64,000 bases of DNA from contig NZ_CP151273.1 of NCBI RefSeq assembly GCF_038237375.1, positions 1,674,001-1,738,000 of the forward strand, given 5' to 3'. The DNA is from Alcaligenes sp. SDU_A2 (GTDB taxonomy: Bacteria; Pseudomonadota; Gammaproteobacteria; Burkholderiales; Burkholderiaceae_B). A program made the position numbers and the translations under genes. The notes under the pieces were generated by a model. It did not search any database. It was not told where the DNA came from and was given only the letters and a program-made list of their open reading frames with translations. Shown in pieces: positions 1 to 8,199 of the stretch (position 1 is the stretch's first letter; each line of letters begins with the position of its first letter).

Positions 1-2422
1 GGTCAGCACAGACCGTTCTCAGTATGCCATCCGCGAACAGGCGAAAGTGGATATCCAGGTTCTGCGGGCCGATGGCACGCCGGCGGCGGGCGCGTCGGTG
101 GCGCTGGCAGCAGTGGATCAGGCCTTGCTGGAGCTGAGCCCCAATACATCCTGGAAGCTGCTGGAGGCCATGCGCGCGCTGCGCAGCTACAACGTGCTGA
201 CCGCCACGGCGCAGTCCGAAATTGTTGGACGTCGCCATTATGGCCGCAAGGCGGTACCGGCCGGCGGCGGCGGGGGTAAGAGCCCGACCCGAGAACTGCT
301 GGATACCCTGTTGCTTTGGAAGGGGCATGTGGAGCTGGATGCGCAAGGCCGTGCCACCGTCATGGTGCCGTTGAAAGACGCCTTGACGCGTTACCGCGTC
401 GTGGCCGTGGCCGATCAGGGCGGACAGCGCTTTGGCACCGGCTCGGCCGAGATGGTGACCACGCAGGATCTGCAAGTGATTTCTGCTTTGCCGGCGGTGG
501 CGCGAGAAGGCGACCGCTACCAGGCGCAGGTCACAGTACGCAACAGCAGTCCGCGTGCCATGACGGTTCAGGTCCAGGCTACGTACGATGGCACGGGGCT
601 GCCGGGCGGCAGTCTGCCTGTTCAGACCATCGAGCTGGCGTCCGGTTCGGCGGCCCTGGTGTCCTGGCCCATGACCGTGCCTGCCTCCAGCGGTACAGCG
701 CCGACCCAGACATTGGCCTGGACAGTGCAGGCGCGCGAAGTGGGGCAGGCTGGCTCGGCCCGCGCGGCACAGGACAGTGTGGCCATCAAGCAGGAGATCT
801 TTCCGGCTACGCAAGTGGCGGTGCAGCAGGCGACCTTGGCCGCAGTTTCGGCCGAACAGGTTCTGACTTTGCCGGTGCAGGCTCCGGCCGGTGCATTGCG
901 TGACGAGCAAGGCCGTATTCAGGGTGGATTGCAGATGCAGTTCCGTTCATCCTTGGGTGGTGGCCTGGAAGGGGTGCGTGCCTGGTTCGAGCGCTATCCC
1001 TACACCTGCTTTGAGCAATTGGCCTCGCGTTCCCTGGGTTTACGCGCCGAACAGGATTGGGCGGCACTGATGCAGCGCATTCCGTCCTATCTCTCGCAGG
1101 ACGGTCTGCTGCGCTATTTCCCTAGTTCCTATGGTTCGGGCAGCCGCGTGCTGACGGCCTATCTGCTGGAAGTCAGTCACATGGCCCAGGAGATGGGGCT
1201 GAACTTTGTGATTCCCGAGACCTATCGCCGCGAGATGTTGCAGGGTCTGCAAAATGCGGTCAATGGTCGCTTGCAGGATACGCGCACGGCGTCCCGCCAG
1301 GATCGGGACATCGAGGTGGTGCGCATGGTGTCCGTGCTGGCCCGCTACGATATGGCGCGTGTGAACATGCTCGATTCGGTCGAGCCCGCTGTGCAAAGCT
1401 GGCCCACCGAAACCTTGCTGGCCTGGGTTGACCTGACGCATCGTCTGCCTGGGGTCAAACAGGCCGAGCAAACACGTCAGAAAGCCCTGGAGCTGATTCA
1501 GGCAAGGCTGGTCAGCCGTGGCACGCGTCTGGTGTTCGGCGACGATCGTTTGAACGGCGACCCTTGGACCATGAGCAGTCGGGTCACCAATCAGGCCCGC
1601 TTGATGATGCAGATGAGCGGTCAGCCCGATTGGGCTCAGGACATGCCGCGTCTGGCTCAGGGCTTGCTGATGGAGCAACGTCGCGGTGCCTGGGGCATGA
1701 CGACCGAGAACTTGCTGGCCGGTCTGGCCATCGAGCAGTTCAGCCGGCGTTACGAGCAGCCGGTCAGCGGTCAGTCTATGGTCATCCTGGGTTCGGAAAG
1801 CGCTCAGGTGGTCGATTGGGATGTGCTCAAACCCGATGCGCAGGGCGTGCGCGCCACGCAGATCGATGTGCCTTGGCGCGGCCCTCAGGCCGACGACCTG
1901 TCGGTGGAGCTGATGGGACAGGGAACGGCCTGGGTCGATGTGCGTTCTCTGGCAGCGGTGCCAGTGGACAAGCCAATTGCCGCCGGCCTGAGCGTGGAGC
2001 GCAGCATGAAGGCCGTCGAGCAGGCCAAGGCCGGCGTCTGGAGCCGTGGCGATATTGCCCGTATTACCCTGACGATCAAGGCGCAGGGACCGGCGACGTG
2101 GGTGGTGGTGTCCGATCCTATACCGGCGGGCGCGACGATTCTGGGCAGCGGCCTGGGGCGCGACTCCGCTTTGGCGACCGAAGGTGAACGCCGCGAAGGC
2201 GTCGCCTGGCCTGCTTTTGTGGAGCGACGCTTTGACGGCTACCGCGCGTATTACGAGCGCTTCCCCGAGGGCACGACGACGCTGGAGTACACCGTGCGTT
2301 TGAATACGGTGGGTCAGTTCGTTCTGCCGGCCACGCGTGTTCAGGCCTTGTACGAACCGGATGTGTTCGCGGTCTGGCCTAATGCAGGCACACTGGATAT
2401 TGTGGATGCGCCTGCGCCGTAG
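1..2422 (+). CDS. Alpha-2-macroglobulin family protein, 3' part (5' end outside window)
   Basis: The reading frame is open from base 2, so only the C-terminal ~806 residues are present. The visible part contains a bacterial A2M thioester-domain signature: Cys-Phe-Glu-Gln preceded by Arg-Tyr-Pro-Tyr, near base 1005, in the context where family members usually have CLEQ. The Cys and Gln that form the thioester are kept. Bacterial A2Ms are periplasmic, usually lipid-anchored traps that bind attacking proteases. They are typically encoded next to PBP1c, as here. The stop lies 17 nt inside the likely start of pbpC, so the two genes are probably translationally coupled. The family call is secure. 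The N-terminal signal and lipobox cannot be seen. Confidence 0.93.
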   Translation, partial: VSTDRSQYAIREQAKVDIQVLRADGTPAAGASVALAAVDQALLELSPNTSWKLLEAMRALRSYNVLTATAQSEIVGRRHYGRKAVPAGGGGGKSPTRELLDTLLLWKGHVELDAQGRATVMVPLKDALTRYRVVAVADQGGQRFGTGSAEMVTTQDLQVISALPAVAREGDRYQAQVTVRNSSPRAMTVQVQATYDGTGLPGGSLPVQTIELASGSAALVSWPMTVPASSGTAPTQTLAWTVQAREVGQAGSARAAQDSVAIKQEIFPATQVAVQQATLAAVSAEQVLTLPVQAPAGALRDEQGRIQGGLQMQFRSSLGGGLEGVRAWFERYPYTCFEQLASRSLGLRAEQDWAALMQRIPSYLSQDGLLRYFPSSYGSGSRVLTAYLLEVSHMAQEMGLNFVIPETYRREMLQGLQNAVNGRLQDTRTASRQDRDIEVVRMVSVLARYDMARVNMLDSVEPAVQSWPTETLLAWVDLTHRLPGVKQAEQTRQKALELIQARLVSRGTRLVFGDDRLNGDPWTMSSRVTNQARLMMQMSGQPDWAQDMPRLAQGLLMEQRRGAWGMTTENLLAGLAIEQFSRRYEQPVSGQSMVILGSESAQVVDWDVLKPDAQGVRATQIDVPWRGPQADDLSVELMGQGTAWVDVRSLAAVPVDKPIAAGLSVERSMKAVEQAKAGVWSRGDIARITLTIKAQGPATWVVVSDPIPAGATILGSGLGRDSALATEGERREGVAWPAFVERRFDGYRAYYERFPEGTTTLEYTVRLNTVGQFVLPATRVQALYEPDVFAVWPNAGTLDIVDAPAP

Positions 2423-4565
2423 CGTTTGTACTGTTCTATTGGGGCTGGTCCTGGTGCCGGCCCCGCTTGTCGCCATGCCAAGCTACGAGCAGGTGCGCCA
2501 GTCGCACCGGTCCTCGGACGTGTTGGTTCTGGATCGCCACGGCGTCGTGGTGCAGACCGTGCGGCGCGACTTCCGGCAGCGGCGGGGGCAGTGGGTGGCG
2601 CTGGAGCAGATTTCGCCGGCCCTGCAGCACGCCGTGCTGGTGTCTGAAGATAGACGCTTTGCCTCGCACGGCGGGGTGGACTGGCTGTCGGTGGGGGTAG
2701 CGGCATGGGACGGAATGGTATCGGGCCGGGCGCGTGGCGCATCGACCATTACCATGCAATTGGCCGGCCTGCTGGACCAAGACTTGGCCGCAGGGCGGGG
2801 CGGCCGCTCTGTCTGGCAAAAGCTCGATCAAGTCGTGGCGGCTCAATCCCTGGAGGACGGCTGGAGCAAGTCACAGATCCTGGAAGCCTATCTGAATCGG
2901 GTCGCCTTTCGTGGCGAACTGGTGGGCGTGGATGCCATGTCGCGTGCTTTGTTCCAGAAAGAAGCTGCCGCGCTGGATGCGCGTGAATCGGCCATTGCGG
3001 CTGTGCTGCTGCGCGGGCCCAATGCGTCGGCGCTGACCGTGGAGCGGCGGGCCTGCCTGACCCTGCAGGAAATGGGGCGGGGGCAAGCTTGTCGCGGCCT
3101 GGGCAATCTGGTGTCGGTGGCGTTGCGGCGCGCGTCTCAGCCGCCTTTCGGGCAGCGTAACCGAGCGCCGCATTTTGCCCGTTGGCTTCTGGAACAAGAT
3201 CCGAATCTACGTGCTGGCGAGTGTGTGCATTCCACCTTGGATGCGCGGTTGCAAGCGCAAGTGGCCGCCAGCGTACGGCGTCACTTGCTGGATTTGCGCG
3301 CAGCGCGCGTGCGTGATGCGGCCGTGGTCGTGCTGGATAATCACAGCGGACAGGTACTGGCTTATCAGGGTTCCAGCGGCGAGCTGTCCGAAGCGGCCGA
3401 TGTGGATCATGCCCGATCGTTGCGTCAGGCCGGCTCCACGCTGAAACCATTTCTGTACCAGTTGGCCATTGAAAAGCGCCTGTTGACGGCGGCCTCGCTT
3501 TTACAGGATTCGGCCCTGAACCTGCCGACCGGCAACGGCCTGTATATTCCCCAGAATTACGATAAACAGTTTGTTGGCTGGACCAGCGCGCGCACGGCGC
3601 TGGGTTCATCCCTGAATATCCCCGCTGTACGCGTGCTGACCTTGCTGGGGCCACAAGCGCTGGTGCAACGCTTGCGCGCCTTGGGGATGGATCTGCGCCA
3701 GGAAGGCGACTATTACGGTTACAGCCTGGCGTTGGGCAGCGCCGATGTCACCTTATTGCAGTTGAGTAACGCGTATCGCGCTTTTGCCAACCAGGGCCGT
3801 GCCCAGGATGTGCGCACGCGGCTGGATGAGCCGTCCGCGCCGGCCAGCGCGGTGATGGATGCCGGTGCCAGCTGGATCGTCGGGGACATGCTGTCCGACC
3901 GCCAGGCCCGGGTGTTGACCTTTGGCCTGGACAGCGCGCTGAGCACGCCATTCTGGAGCGCAGCCAAAACCGGGACCAGCAAGGATATGCGCGATAACTG
4001 GGCGCTGGGCTGGTCGCAGGACTATACCGTGGGTGTCTGGGTGGGTAATAGCGCCGGCCAGAGCATGCAGGATGTCTCCGGCGTCAGCGGGGCTGCTCCG
4101 ATCTGGCACGAAGTGATGAGCCTGCTGCAGCGCGGGCGCAGCAGCCGCCAGCCACCCATACCCGATGGCGTGTTGGCCCGCGACATGCACTACGAGCCGG
4201 CCGTGGAAGCGGCGCGGCGCGAATATTTCCTGCAGGGTACCGAGACAGAGCGGGTAGAGCTGGCCGATTCGGCGCAGGCTTACTCTGGTCAGTTGCGCAT
4301 TGCCCAGCCGGTCAATGGCACTATTTTGGCGCTGGACCCGGACATTCCCCCGCTGAACCAGCAACTGCGTCTGCAGGCCCAGGGGCAGATGGATGTGGCA
4401 CGCGATGTGGCGTGGTGGGTGGATGGGCGGCAAGTGGCGCAAGGCCCTAGTGCCCGCCTGCCCTTGCGCCCCGGGCGGATGCTGATTGAGCTGCGCGACG
4501 CCCAGGGCCGCGTATGGGATCGGGTCAGTGTACAGATAAGGGGCGCGCTGCCAGGCAAGCCTTAA
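2406..4565 (+). CDS. pbpC: Penicillin-binding protein 1C (PbpC)
   Basis: About 719 residues. An N-terminal signal anchor is followed by a GT51 glycosyltransferase domain, with an EDRRFASHGGVD-type motif and GASTITMQLA. Next comes a transpeptidase domain with STLK (SxxK serine), SLN and KTGTS boxes, then a C-terminal PBP1c-type extension of about 90 residues. The protein would polymerise and crosslink peptidoglycan from the inner membrane. Its pairing with A2M suggests repair of the wall after breach of the outer membrane, which is known for the family rather than shown here. The start at 2406 is chosen because it directly precedes the signal anchor. An in-frame ATG at 2382 is possible, and neither has a strong ribosome binding site. 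Confidence 0.95.
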   Translation: MRLRRSVCTVLLGLVLVPAPLVAMPSYEQVRQSHRSSDVLVLDRHGVVVQTVRRDFRQRRGQWVALEQISPALQHAVLVSEDRRFASHGGVDWLSVGVAAWDGMVSGRARGASTITMQLAGLLDQDLAAGRGGRSVWQKLDQVVAAQSLEDGWSKSQILEAYLNRVAFRGELVGVDAMSRALFQKEAAALDARESAIAAVLLRGPNASALTVERRACLTLQEMGRGQACRGLGNLVSVALRRASQPPFGQRNRAPHFARWLLEQDPNLRAGECVHSTLDARLQAQVAASVRRHLLDLRAARVRDAAVVVLDNHSGQVLAYQGSSGELSEAADVDHARSLRQAGSTLKPFLYQLAIEKRLLTAASLLQDSALNLPTGNGLYIPQNYDKQFVGWTSARTALGSSLNIPAVRVLTLLGPQALVQRLRALGMDLRQEGDYYGYSLALGSADVTLLQLSNAYRAFANQGRAQDVRTRLDEPSAPASAVMDAGASWIVGDMLSDRQARVLTFGLDSALSTPFWSAAKTGTSKDMRDNWALGWSQDYTVGVWVGNSAGQSMQDVSGVSGAAPIWHEVMSLLQRGRSSRQPPIPDGVLARDMHYEPAVEAARREYFLQGTETERVELADSAQAYSGQLRIAQPVNGTILALDPDIPPLNQQLRLQAQGQMDVARDVAWWVDGRQVAQGPSARLPLRPGRMLIELRDAQGRVWDRVSVQIRGALPGKP

Positions 4566-4647
4566 CAAAGATTAACCGCTTTCGCTGTTACAGGACTGCT
4601 ACACTGCAGATCATGTTGAAATTTTGTAAAGAGGGGGGACCTTCAAA

Positions 4648-5238
4648 ATGATGACTCTACGCACGCTTGCACGCTTGTTGGCTCCGGTCAGTCTGGTGGC
4701 TTTGGCCGCTTGCCAAACCGTTCAGCAAAAGCCAGCTGATCAGGCTGGATCGTCCAGCACGGCCACCCAGACCCCCTCGACGGCGGCACCAACTGGTCAG
4801 CCAGCGCCGGCTGCGCAGGCGGGCGCGCAGCAGCAAGCCGCCCCGGTTCAGGTGTTTCTGGCTGACACGCAGGAGCAGGCCGGCTGGGCACGTGTGGATG
4901 TGCAGCCCAACGGTGCCTTGTATGTCAATCCACGCGCCATCATCACGCGTAACGACCTGACTAATGTGCAGGCGGGCACCAACGACAGCAAGGAAGGTTT
5001 GCTGGCTTTGACCCTGACGCCGGAAGCTGCGCAGCGTCTGCTGCAGGTCACGACGCAATATCCTAAAAAACGCCTGGCGCTGGTCGTCGGTGACACTATG
5101 CTGGCTGCACCGGGCTACAGCTCGCCCGTCAAAGATGGCCGCCTGATCTTCATGGTGGGCACGGAAGCCAATGCCATGACGGCGGCGCGCGCCATTGCCG
5201 GTCCGCAAGCCACGCCGGATAGCCAGCGAAGCAATTAA
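4648..5238 (+). CDS. Lipoprotein with a SecD P1-head-like domain
   Basis: 196 residues. Residues 1-22 form a lipoprotein signal ending in Leu-Ala-Ala-Cys, with Cys22 as the predicted lipidated residue. About 40 residues of low-complexity Gln/Ala/Thr/Pro linker follow, then a compact domain from about residue 68. The segment with LALVVGDTMLAAPGYSSPV followed by GRLIF and an Ala-rich helix resembles the head subdomain of SecD P1. This resemblance is my reading and not a known assignment. A purine-rich site (gagggggga, about 4631-4639) precedes the double ATG. The gene stands 80 nt after pbpC and 9 nt before the next gene, so it may share that operon. Function unknown; likely an envelope protein. 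Confidence 0.8.
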   Translation: MMTLRTLARLLAPVSLVALAACQTVQQKPADQAGSSSTATQTPSTAAPTGQPAPAAQAGAQQQAAPVQVFLADTQEQAGWARVDVQPNGALYVNPRAIITRNDLTNVQAGTNDSKEGLLALTLTPEAAQRLLQVTTQYPKKRLALVVGDTMLAAPGYSSPVKDGRLIFMVGTEANAMTAARAIAGPQATPDSQRSN

Positions 5239-5247
5239 AGCGCCATC

Positions 5248-5697
5248 ATGAGCTCCGCACCCAGCAGTGTCGCTTTTTATGTGCTTTCCTTCCGGGTTCT
5301 GGCGGGGTTGCACAGCGCGGCGCTGCTGCTCATTATGCTGATGGCCAGTGGCGTGCTCAACTCGGTATTCATGCCCGAATGGTTGCGCATTCCACTGGCG
5401 GTGTTCATGGTCGGGCTGGTGTCTGCGTTTTTGGCCTTGTGTTGGAGCCACTGGACGGCCGCCTGGCATATGTCCTCGGCCGGTCGGCGCTGGGCCTGGA
5501 TACCGGCTTTTTGTTCGGCTTTTTTTCTGGCGCTCAGTCTGGCGATTTTTCTGCTGGGCCTGTGGGGCACTCTGGGGCTGGCCAGCTTTGCCGTACAGCA
5601 CAACGAGTGGCTAAATGCCATGCCGCAGGACGACGGTAGTTCTTCCTTTCCCGATTTCGGCCCACCGCAGATGGTGCCGCAGGCCTTGACCTTATAG
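5248..5697 (+). CDS. Small integral membrane protein of unknown function
   Basis: 149 residues with about three hydrophobic segments (roughly residues 18-40, 46-66 and 83-110) and a short soluble Pro/Asp-rich tail. I do not recognise the family. The gene begins 9 nt after the lipoprotein stop, so the two are probably cotranscribed. Codon use looks like its neighbours, which supports a real gene. No catalytic or metal-binding motif stands out. Confidence 0.7.
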   Translation: MSSAPSSVAFYVLSFRVLAGLHSAALLLIMLMASGVLNSVFMPEWLRIPLAVFMVGLVSAFLALCWSHWTAAWHMSSAGRRWAWIPAFCSAFFLALSLAIFLLGLWGTLGLASFAVQHNEWLNAMPQDDGSSSFPDFGPPQMVPQALTL

Positions 5698-5781
5698 GGG
5701 CGTGCTCGGGCCGCCGCAGGCGTTGTATTTTTTGCAAGCACGCGTTTTCTTTCTCGCCAGATGACAATGTCTCGTTTTAGA

Positions 5782-5800
5782 ATATACGCATTGCGTATAT
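5782..5800. promoter_or_regulatory. 19-bp palindrome upstream of pyrB, possible operator
   Basis: Two 9-nt arms (ATATACGCA and TGCGTATAT) flank one central base, 19 nt before the pyrB-like start codon. A TAGAAT hexamer at 5778-5783 overlaps its left edge and could be a -10 element. The downstream protein carries its own N-terminal helix-turn-helix, so binding here by that protein is an attractive guess only. Confidence 0.45.
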
Positions 5801-5818
5801 CCACATAGCGAGTTTTTT

Positions 5819-7114
5819 ATGGCCGTCTCCCAGCAAGTCTTTTTGCGCGATGCAATGCGTCGCCTGAACCTGACCCGCGACGTATTTGCCGCCCGTATCG
5901 GCGTCAAGCGCCGCGCTCTGGATACCTGGCTTTTGCCGGAAGGGTCGCTGGAGTCGCGGGCCATGCCTGAAGTGGTGCAGCGTTTCGTCACGGAAATTGT
6001 CGAAAACGAAGCGCTTCTGAATAAATATGCGCAAAGCGCACAGTCCGGTCCGCTGCGCGACCGCATCGCCGTGGGCGGCAAGCATCAGTTGCTGTCGGTA
6101 GAGCAGTTTACCCGCGAAACCGTGGAAGAATTGTGCAGTCTGGCCGACATTATGCAACCTATCGCGCGACGCCAGAAAGTTTCGCGCGTGCTGGAAGGGG
6201 CGGTGCTGGGTAATTTGTTTTTTGAAGCCTCCACCCGCACCCGCGTCAGCTTCGGCGCGGCTTTTTGCCGTTTGGGTGGTTCGGTCTGCGACACCACGGG
6301 CTTTACGTTTTCGTCCATGGCCAAGGGCGAATCCATTTACGATACCAGCCGGGTCATGAGCGGTTATGTGGACGCTATGGTGATCCGGCATCCCGAGCAA
6401 GGTTCGGTGGCCGAATTTGCCCGCGCAACGAATATCCCAGTGGTCAATGGTGGCGACGGTGCCGGCGAACATCCCAGCCAGGCCTTGCTGGACTTATACA
6501 CCATCAGCACCGAGTTTTCCCGTCTGGGCAAATTGCTCGATGGGGCGCATATCGCCATGGTCGGCGATCTGAAATATGGCCGTACCGTGCATTCGCTGAT
6601 CAAGATGCTGGCTATGTACCGTGGGCTGAAATTCACCTTGATCTCGCCGCCCGGCCTGGAGATGCCCGAAGAGATCCTGGAGAAAGTCGCCAAGCAGGGC
6701 AACCATGTCATCGAACAGACCCATTCCCTGGAAAAGGGTCTGCCCGGCGTGGATGTCATCTATGCCACGCGCGTGCAGAAAGAGCGCTTCCAGGAAGGGC
6801 AGGGCGACAGCTATACCGCAGACTTCCAGGTCAACAAGGCCATCATCGACCAGTGCTGCGGTCCGGACGTCATTGTCATGCACCCGCTGCCGCGCGATAG
6901 CCGCGAAGGCGCGCACGATTTGAGCGTGGACCTGAATCACGATCCGCGTCTGGCGATTTTCCGTCAGGCTGACAATGGCATTCCGGTACGCATGGCTATT
7001 TTTGCCGTCTTGCTGGGCGTGGAGACGCTGGTGCAGCATTCCATGCGCGACGTCACCTGGAACCCTCCTTCGCATATCGGACCCGAAGACGCCGTCTTTC
7101 ACGGCATGTATTGA
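5819..7114 (+). CDS. pyrB: Aspartate carbamoyltransferase with N-terminal HTH-like extension
   Basis: 431 residues, against about 310 for classical PyrB catalytic chains. From about residue 90 the sequence is an ATCase/OTCase fold. It has STRTR (138-142) for carbamoyl phosphate, the MAKGES loop (Lys169), HPSQ (218-221) and HPLPR (355-359). The enzyme joins carbamoyl phosphate and aspartate in pyrimidine synthesis. Residues 1-60 (LRDAMRRLNLTRDVFAARIG, then RRALDTWLLP) read like an XRE-type helix-turn-helix. It starts at the first ATG; the Shine-Dalgarno is weak (GCGAG at 5808-5812). A terminator follows directly, so the gene is monocistronic. The enzyme call is strong. DNA binding by the extension is inferred. 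Confidence 0.9.
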   Translation: MAVSQQVFLRDAMRRLNLTRDVFAARIGVKRRALDTWLLPEGSLESRAMPEVVQRFVTEIVENEALLNKYAQSAQSGPLRDRIAVGGKHQLLSVEQFTRETVEELCSLADIMQPIARRQKVSRVLEGAVLGNLFFEASTRTRVSFGAAFCRLGGSVCDTTGFTFSSMAKGESIYDTSRVMSGYVDAMVIRHPEQGSVAEFARATNIPVVNGGDGAGEHPSQALLDLYTISTEFSRLGKLLDGAHIAMVGDLKYGRTVHSLIKMLAMYRGLKFTLISPPGLEMPEEILEKVAKQGNHVIEQTHSLEKGLPGVDVIYATRVQKERFQEGQGDSYTADFQVNKAIIDQCCGPDVIVMHPLPRDSREGAHDLSVDLNHDPRLAIFRQADNGIPVRMAIFAVLLGVETLVQHSMRDVTWNPPSHIGPEDAVFHGMY

Positions 7115-7136
7115 TCGCTTCGCTGTATCGGTTTGC

Positions 7137-7170
7137 AAACCCGCTCGGTCATTGCCGAGCGGGTTTTTTT
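7137..7170 (+). terminator. Intrinsic terminator of pyrB
   Basis: A perfect 12-bp stem (7137-7148 with 7155-7166) has a 6-nt loop and runs into seven T residues. It ends against the stop codon of the convergent membrane-protein gene. Confidence 0.9.
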
Positions 7171-7612
7171 ATGTCCGCTGGGCCAACGGTGTGCGCATGC
7201 GCAGGCCATCGCGGACATTCAGGACGATCAGTGCCATATTGATGGCACCCGCCACCAGTTCCAGCGCCTGCACGCTGTAGAACAGAGGGTCGAACAGGTT
7301 TGCTTGAGCTCGTAGCGACAGAAATACAGCAGAAGGCGCAAGAATCAGCATTCCCAAGGCGGCAATAAGGGGCATGCGGCGGCGTTTGGCCCGGATGCGC
7401 GGGTCGGAGCTGCGACCGCCCATTGCCCATCCGGTTGCGCCGGTCAGCATAATCAAGGGAACAAAGCCCAGTAGGGCCCAGGCAATCCATTGCTTGACGC
7501 AGGCTACGGTGTAGGGCGAGGCAAACAGTTCGGCAAGAAGGGTGGATGTCCAGAACACTGCAATGCACAACACACTTAGCAAGGCGGCGGTGGCATGGAG
7601 AGTGCGTTTCAT
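7169..7612 (-). CDS. Small four-helix membrane protein in MarR operon
   Basis: 147 residues with four predicted membrane helices (about residues 7-28, 42-64, 80-100 and 110-130) and a basic cytoplasmic loop around residues 67-80. No family is recognised with confidence. Its ATG overlaps the TGA of the MarR gene upstream (ATGA at 7609-7612), so translation is coupled. The start is chosen at MKRTLHAT because of that overlap; longer reading of the frame runs into the MarR gene. The product may be the target that the MarR protein controls, for example a component sensing or exporting a small compound. This is inferred from context only. Confidence 0.75.
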   Translation of the reverse strand: MKRTLHATAALLSVLCIAVFWTSTLLAELFASPYTVACVKQWIAWALLGFVPLIMLTGATGWAMGGRSSDPRIRAKRRRMPLIAALGMLILAPSAVFLSLRAQANLFDPLFYSVQALELVAGAINMALIVLNVRDGLRMRTPLAQRT

Positions 7613-8064
7613 GGCGCAGTGTCCTGTGGCTGATGGTGTTGGATCAGGCTGGTCAGCACGGCGTGCGCGGTGTGCAGTTGGTCGCGGGAAAAGCCTGCGG
7701 CCAGTTGCGCGGCATGTGCATTCCATTGCGTATCGATGGCGTTGAACGCCTGCCGGCCTTGCGGGGTCAGCGTAAAGACGGGGGAGCGCTTGTGCAGCCG
7801 ATTCTGTTCCGCTTGGATCAAACCGTCTTGTTGCAGCAGTTTGAGCTGTTTTTGCGCGCCTTGCCGCGTAATGCCCATAAAGGCCGCCAGTTGCGGAGCG
7901 GTCGGCGCGTGTTCGGACAGCGCGATGGCTCCCAGTATCTGCCAGCGAGCACTGGTCAGACCGTGACGGGCAGAAAAGTCATTTCCCCAGTCCAGCAATC
8001 TGCCGTTCAGTTGAAATACCGTCAGAATCAGGTTCGTCAGTTGTGTGGGCGTGGATGGGTTCAT
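7609..8064 (-). CDS. MarR-family transcriptional regulator
   Basis: 151 residues. It has the MarR layout: a long N-terminal helix, then a winged helix with LTSARWQILGAIALSE and MGITRQGAQKQLKLLQQDGLI as the recognition part, a basic wing (NRLHKRSPVFTLT) and a C-terminal dimer helix. Such proteins are dimeric repressors released by small ligands. The start (8064) follows GGAGAG at a normal distance. A 38-bp perfect palindrome begins 13 bp upstream of the start, which strongly suggests autoregulation of this two-gene operon. The ligand cannot be inferred. Confidence 0.92.
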   Translation of the reverse strand: MNPSTPTQLTNLILTVFQLNGRLLDWGNDFSARHGLTSARWQILGAIALSEHAPTAPQLAAFMGITRQGAQKQLKLLQQDGLIQAEQNRLHKRSPVFTLTPQGRQAFNAIDTQWNAHAAQLAAGFSRDQLHTAHAVLTSLIQHHQPQDTAP

Positions 8065-8076
8065 ATGCTCTCCATT

Positions 8077-8114
8077 TTGACAACCAGTTTCCAATATTGG
8101 AAACTGGTTGTCAA
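8077..8114. promoter_or_regulatory. 38-bp perfect palindrome, probable MarR operator
   Basis: Both 19-nt halves match exactly, with TTGACAACCAGTTTCCAAT as the left half and the centre between 8095 and 8096. It contains a TTGACA-like hexamer on each strand and lies just upstream of the marR-like start codon. Its length and position fit a site covering the promoter, probably bound by two dimers. Confidence 0.85.
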
Positions 8115-8150
8115 TAAGTGCGCATAGCGAGGCTCGTGGATATGCAGCGC

Positions 8151-8179
8151 AAAAAAAAACGCCCGGCAAACTGGGCGTT
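8151..8179 (-). terminator. Intrinsic terminator of rdgC
   Basis: On the minus strand a stem (8173-8179 with 8158-8164) is followed by a run of T residues (A-run 8151-8159 on the plus strand). It lies 21 nt past the rdgC stop codon. Confidence 0.85.
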
Positions 8180-8199
8180 ATCGCGCAGAGCATGGCCGA

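Noticed and set aside
1040-2476. 478-codon minus-strand frame opposite the A2M gene
   Set aside because: Arg/His/Gln-rich translation with no recognisable domain, fully antisense to a clear gene.
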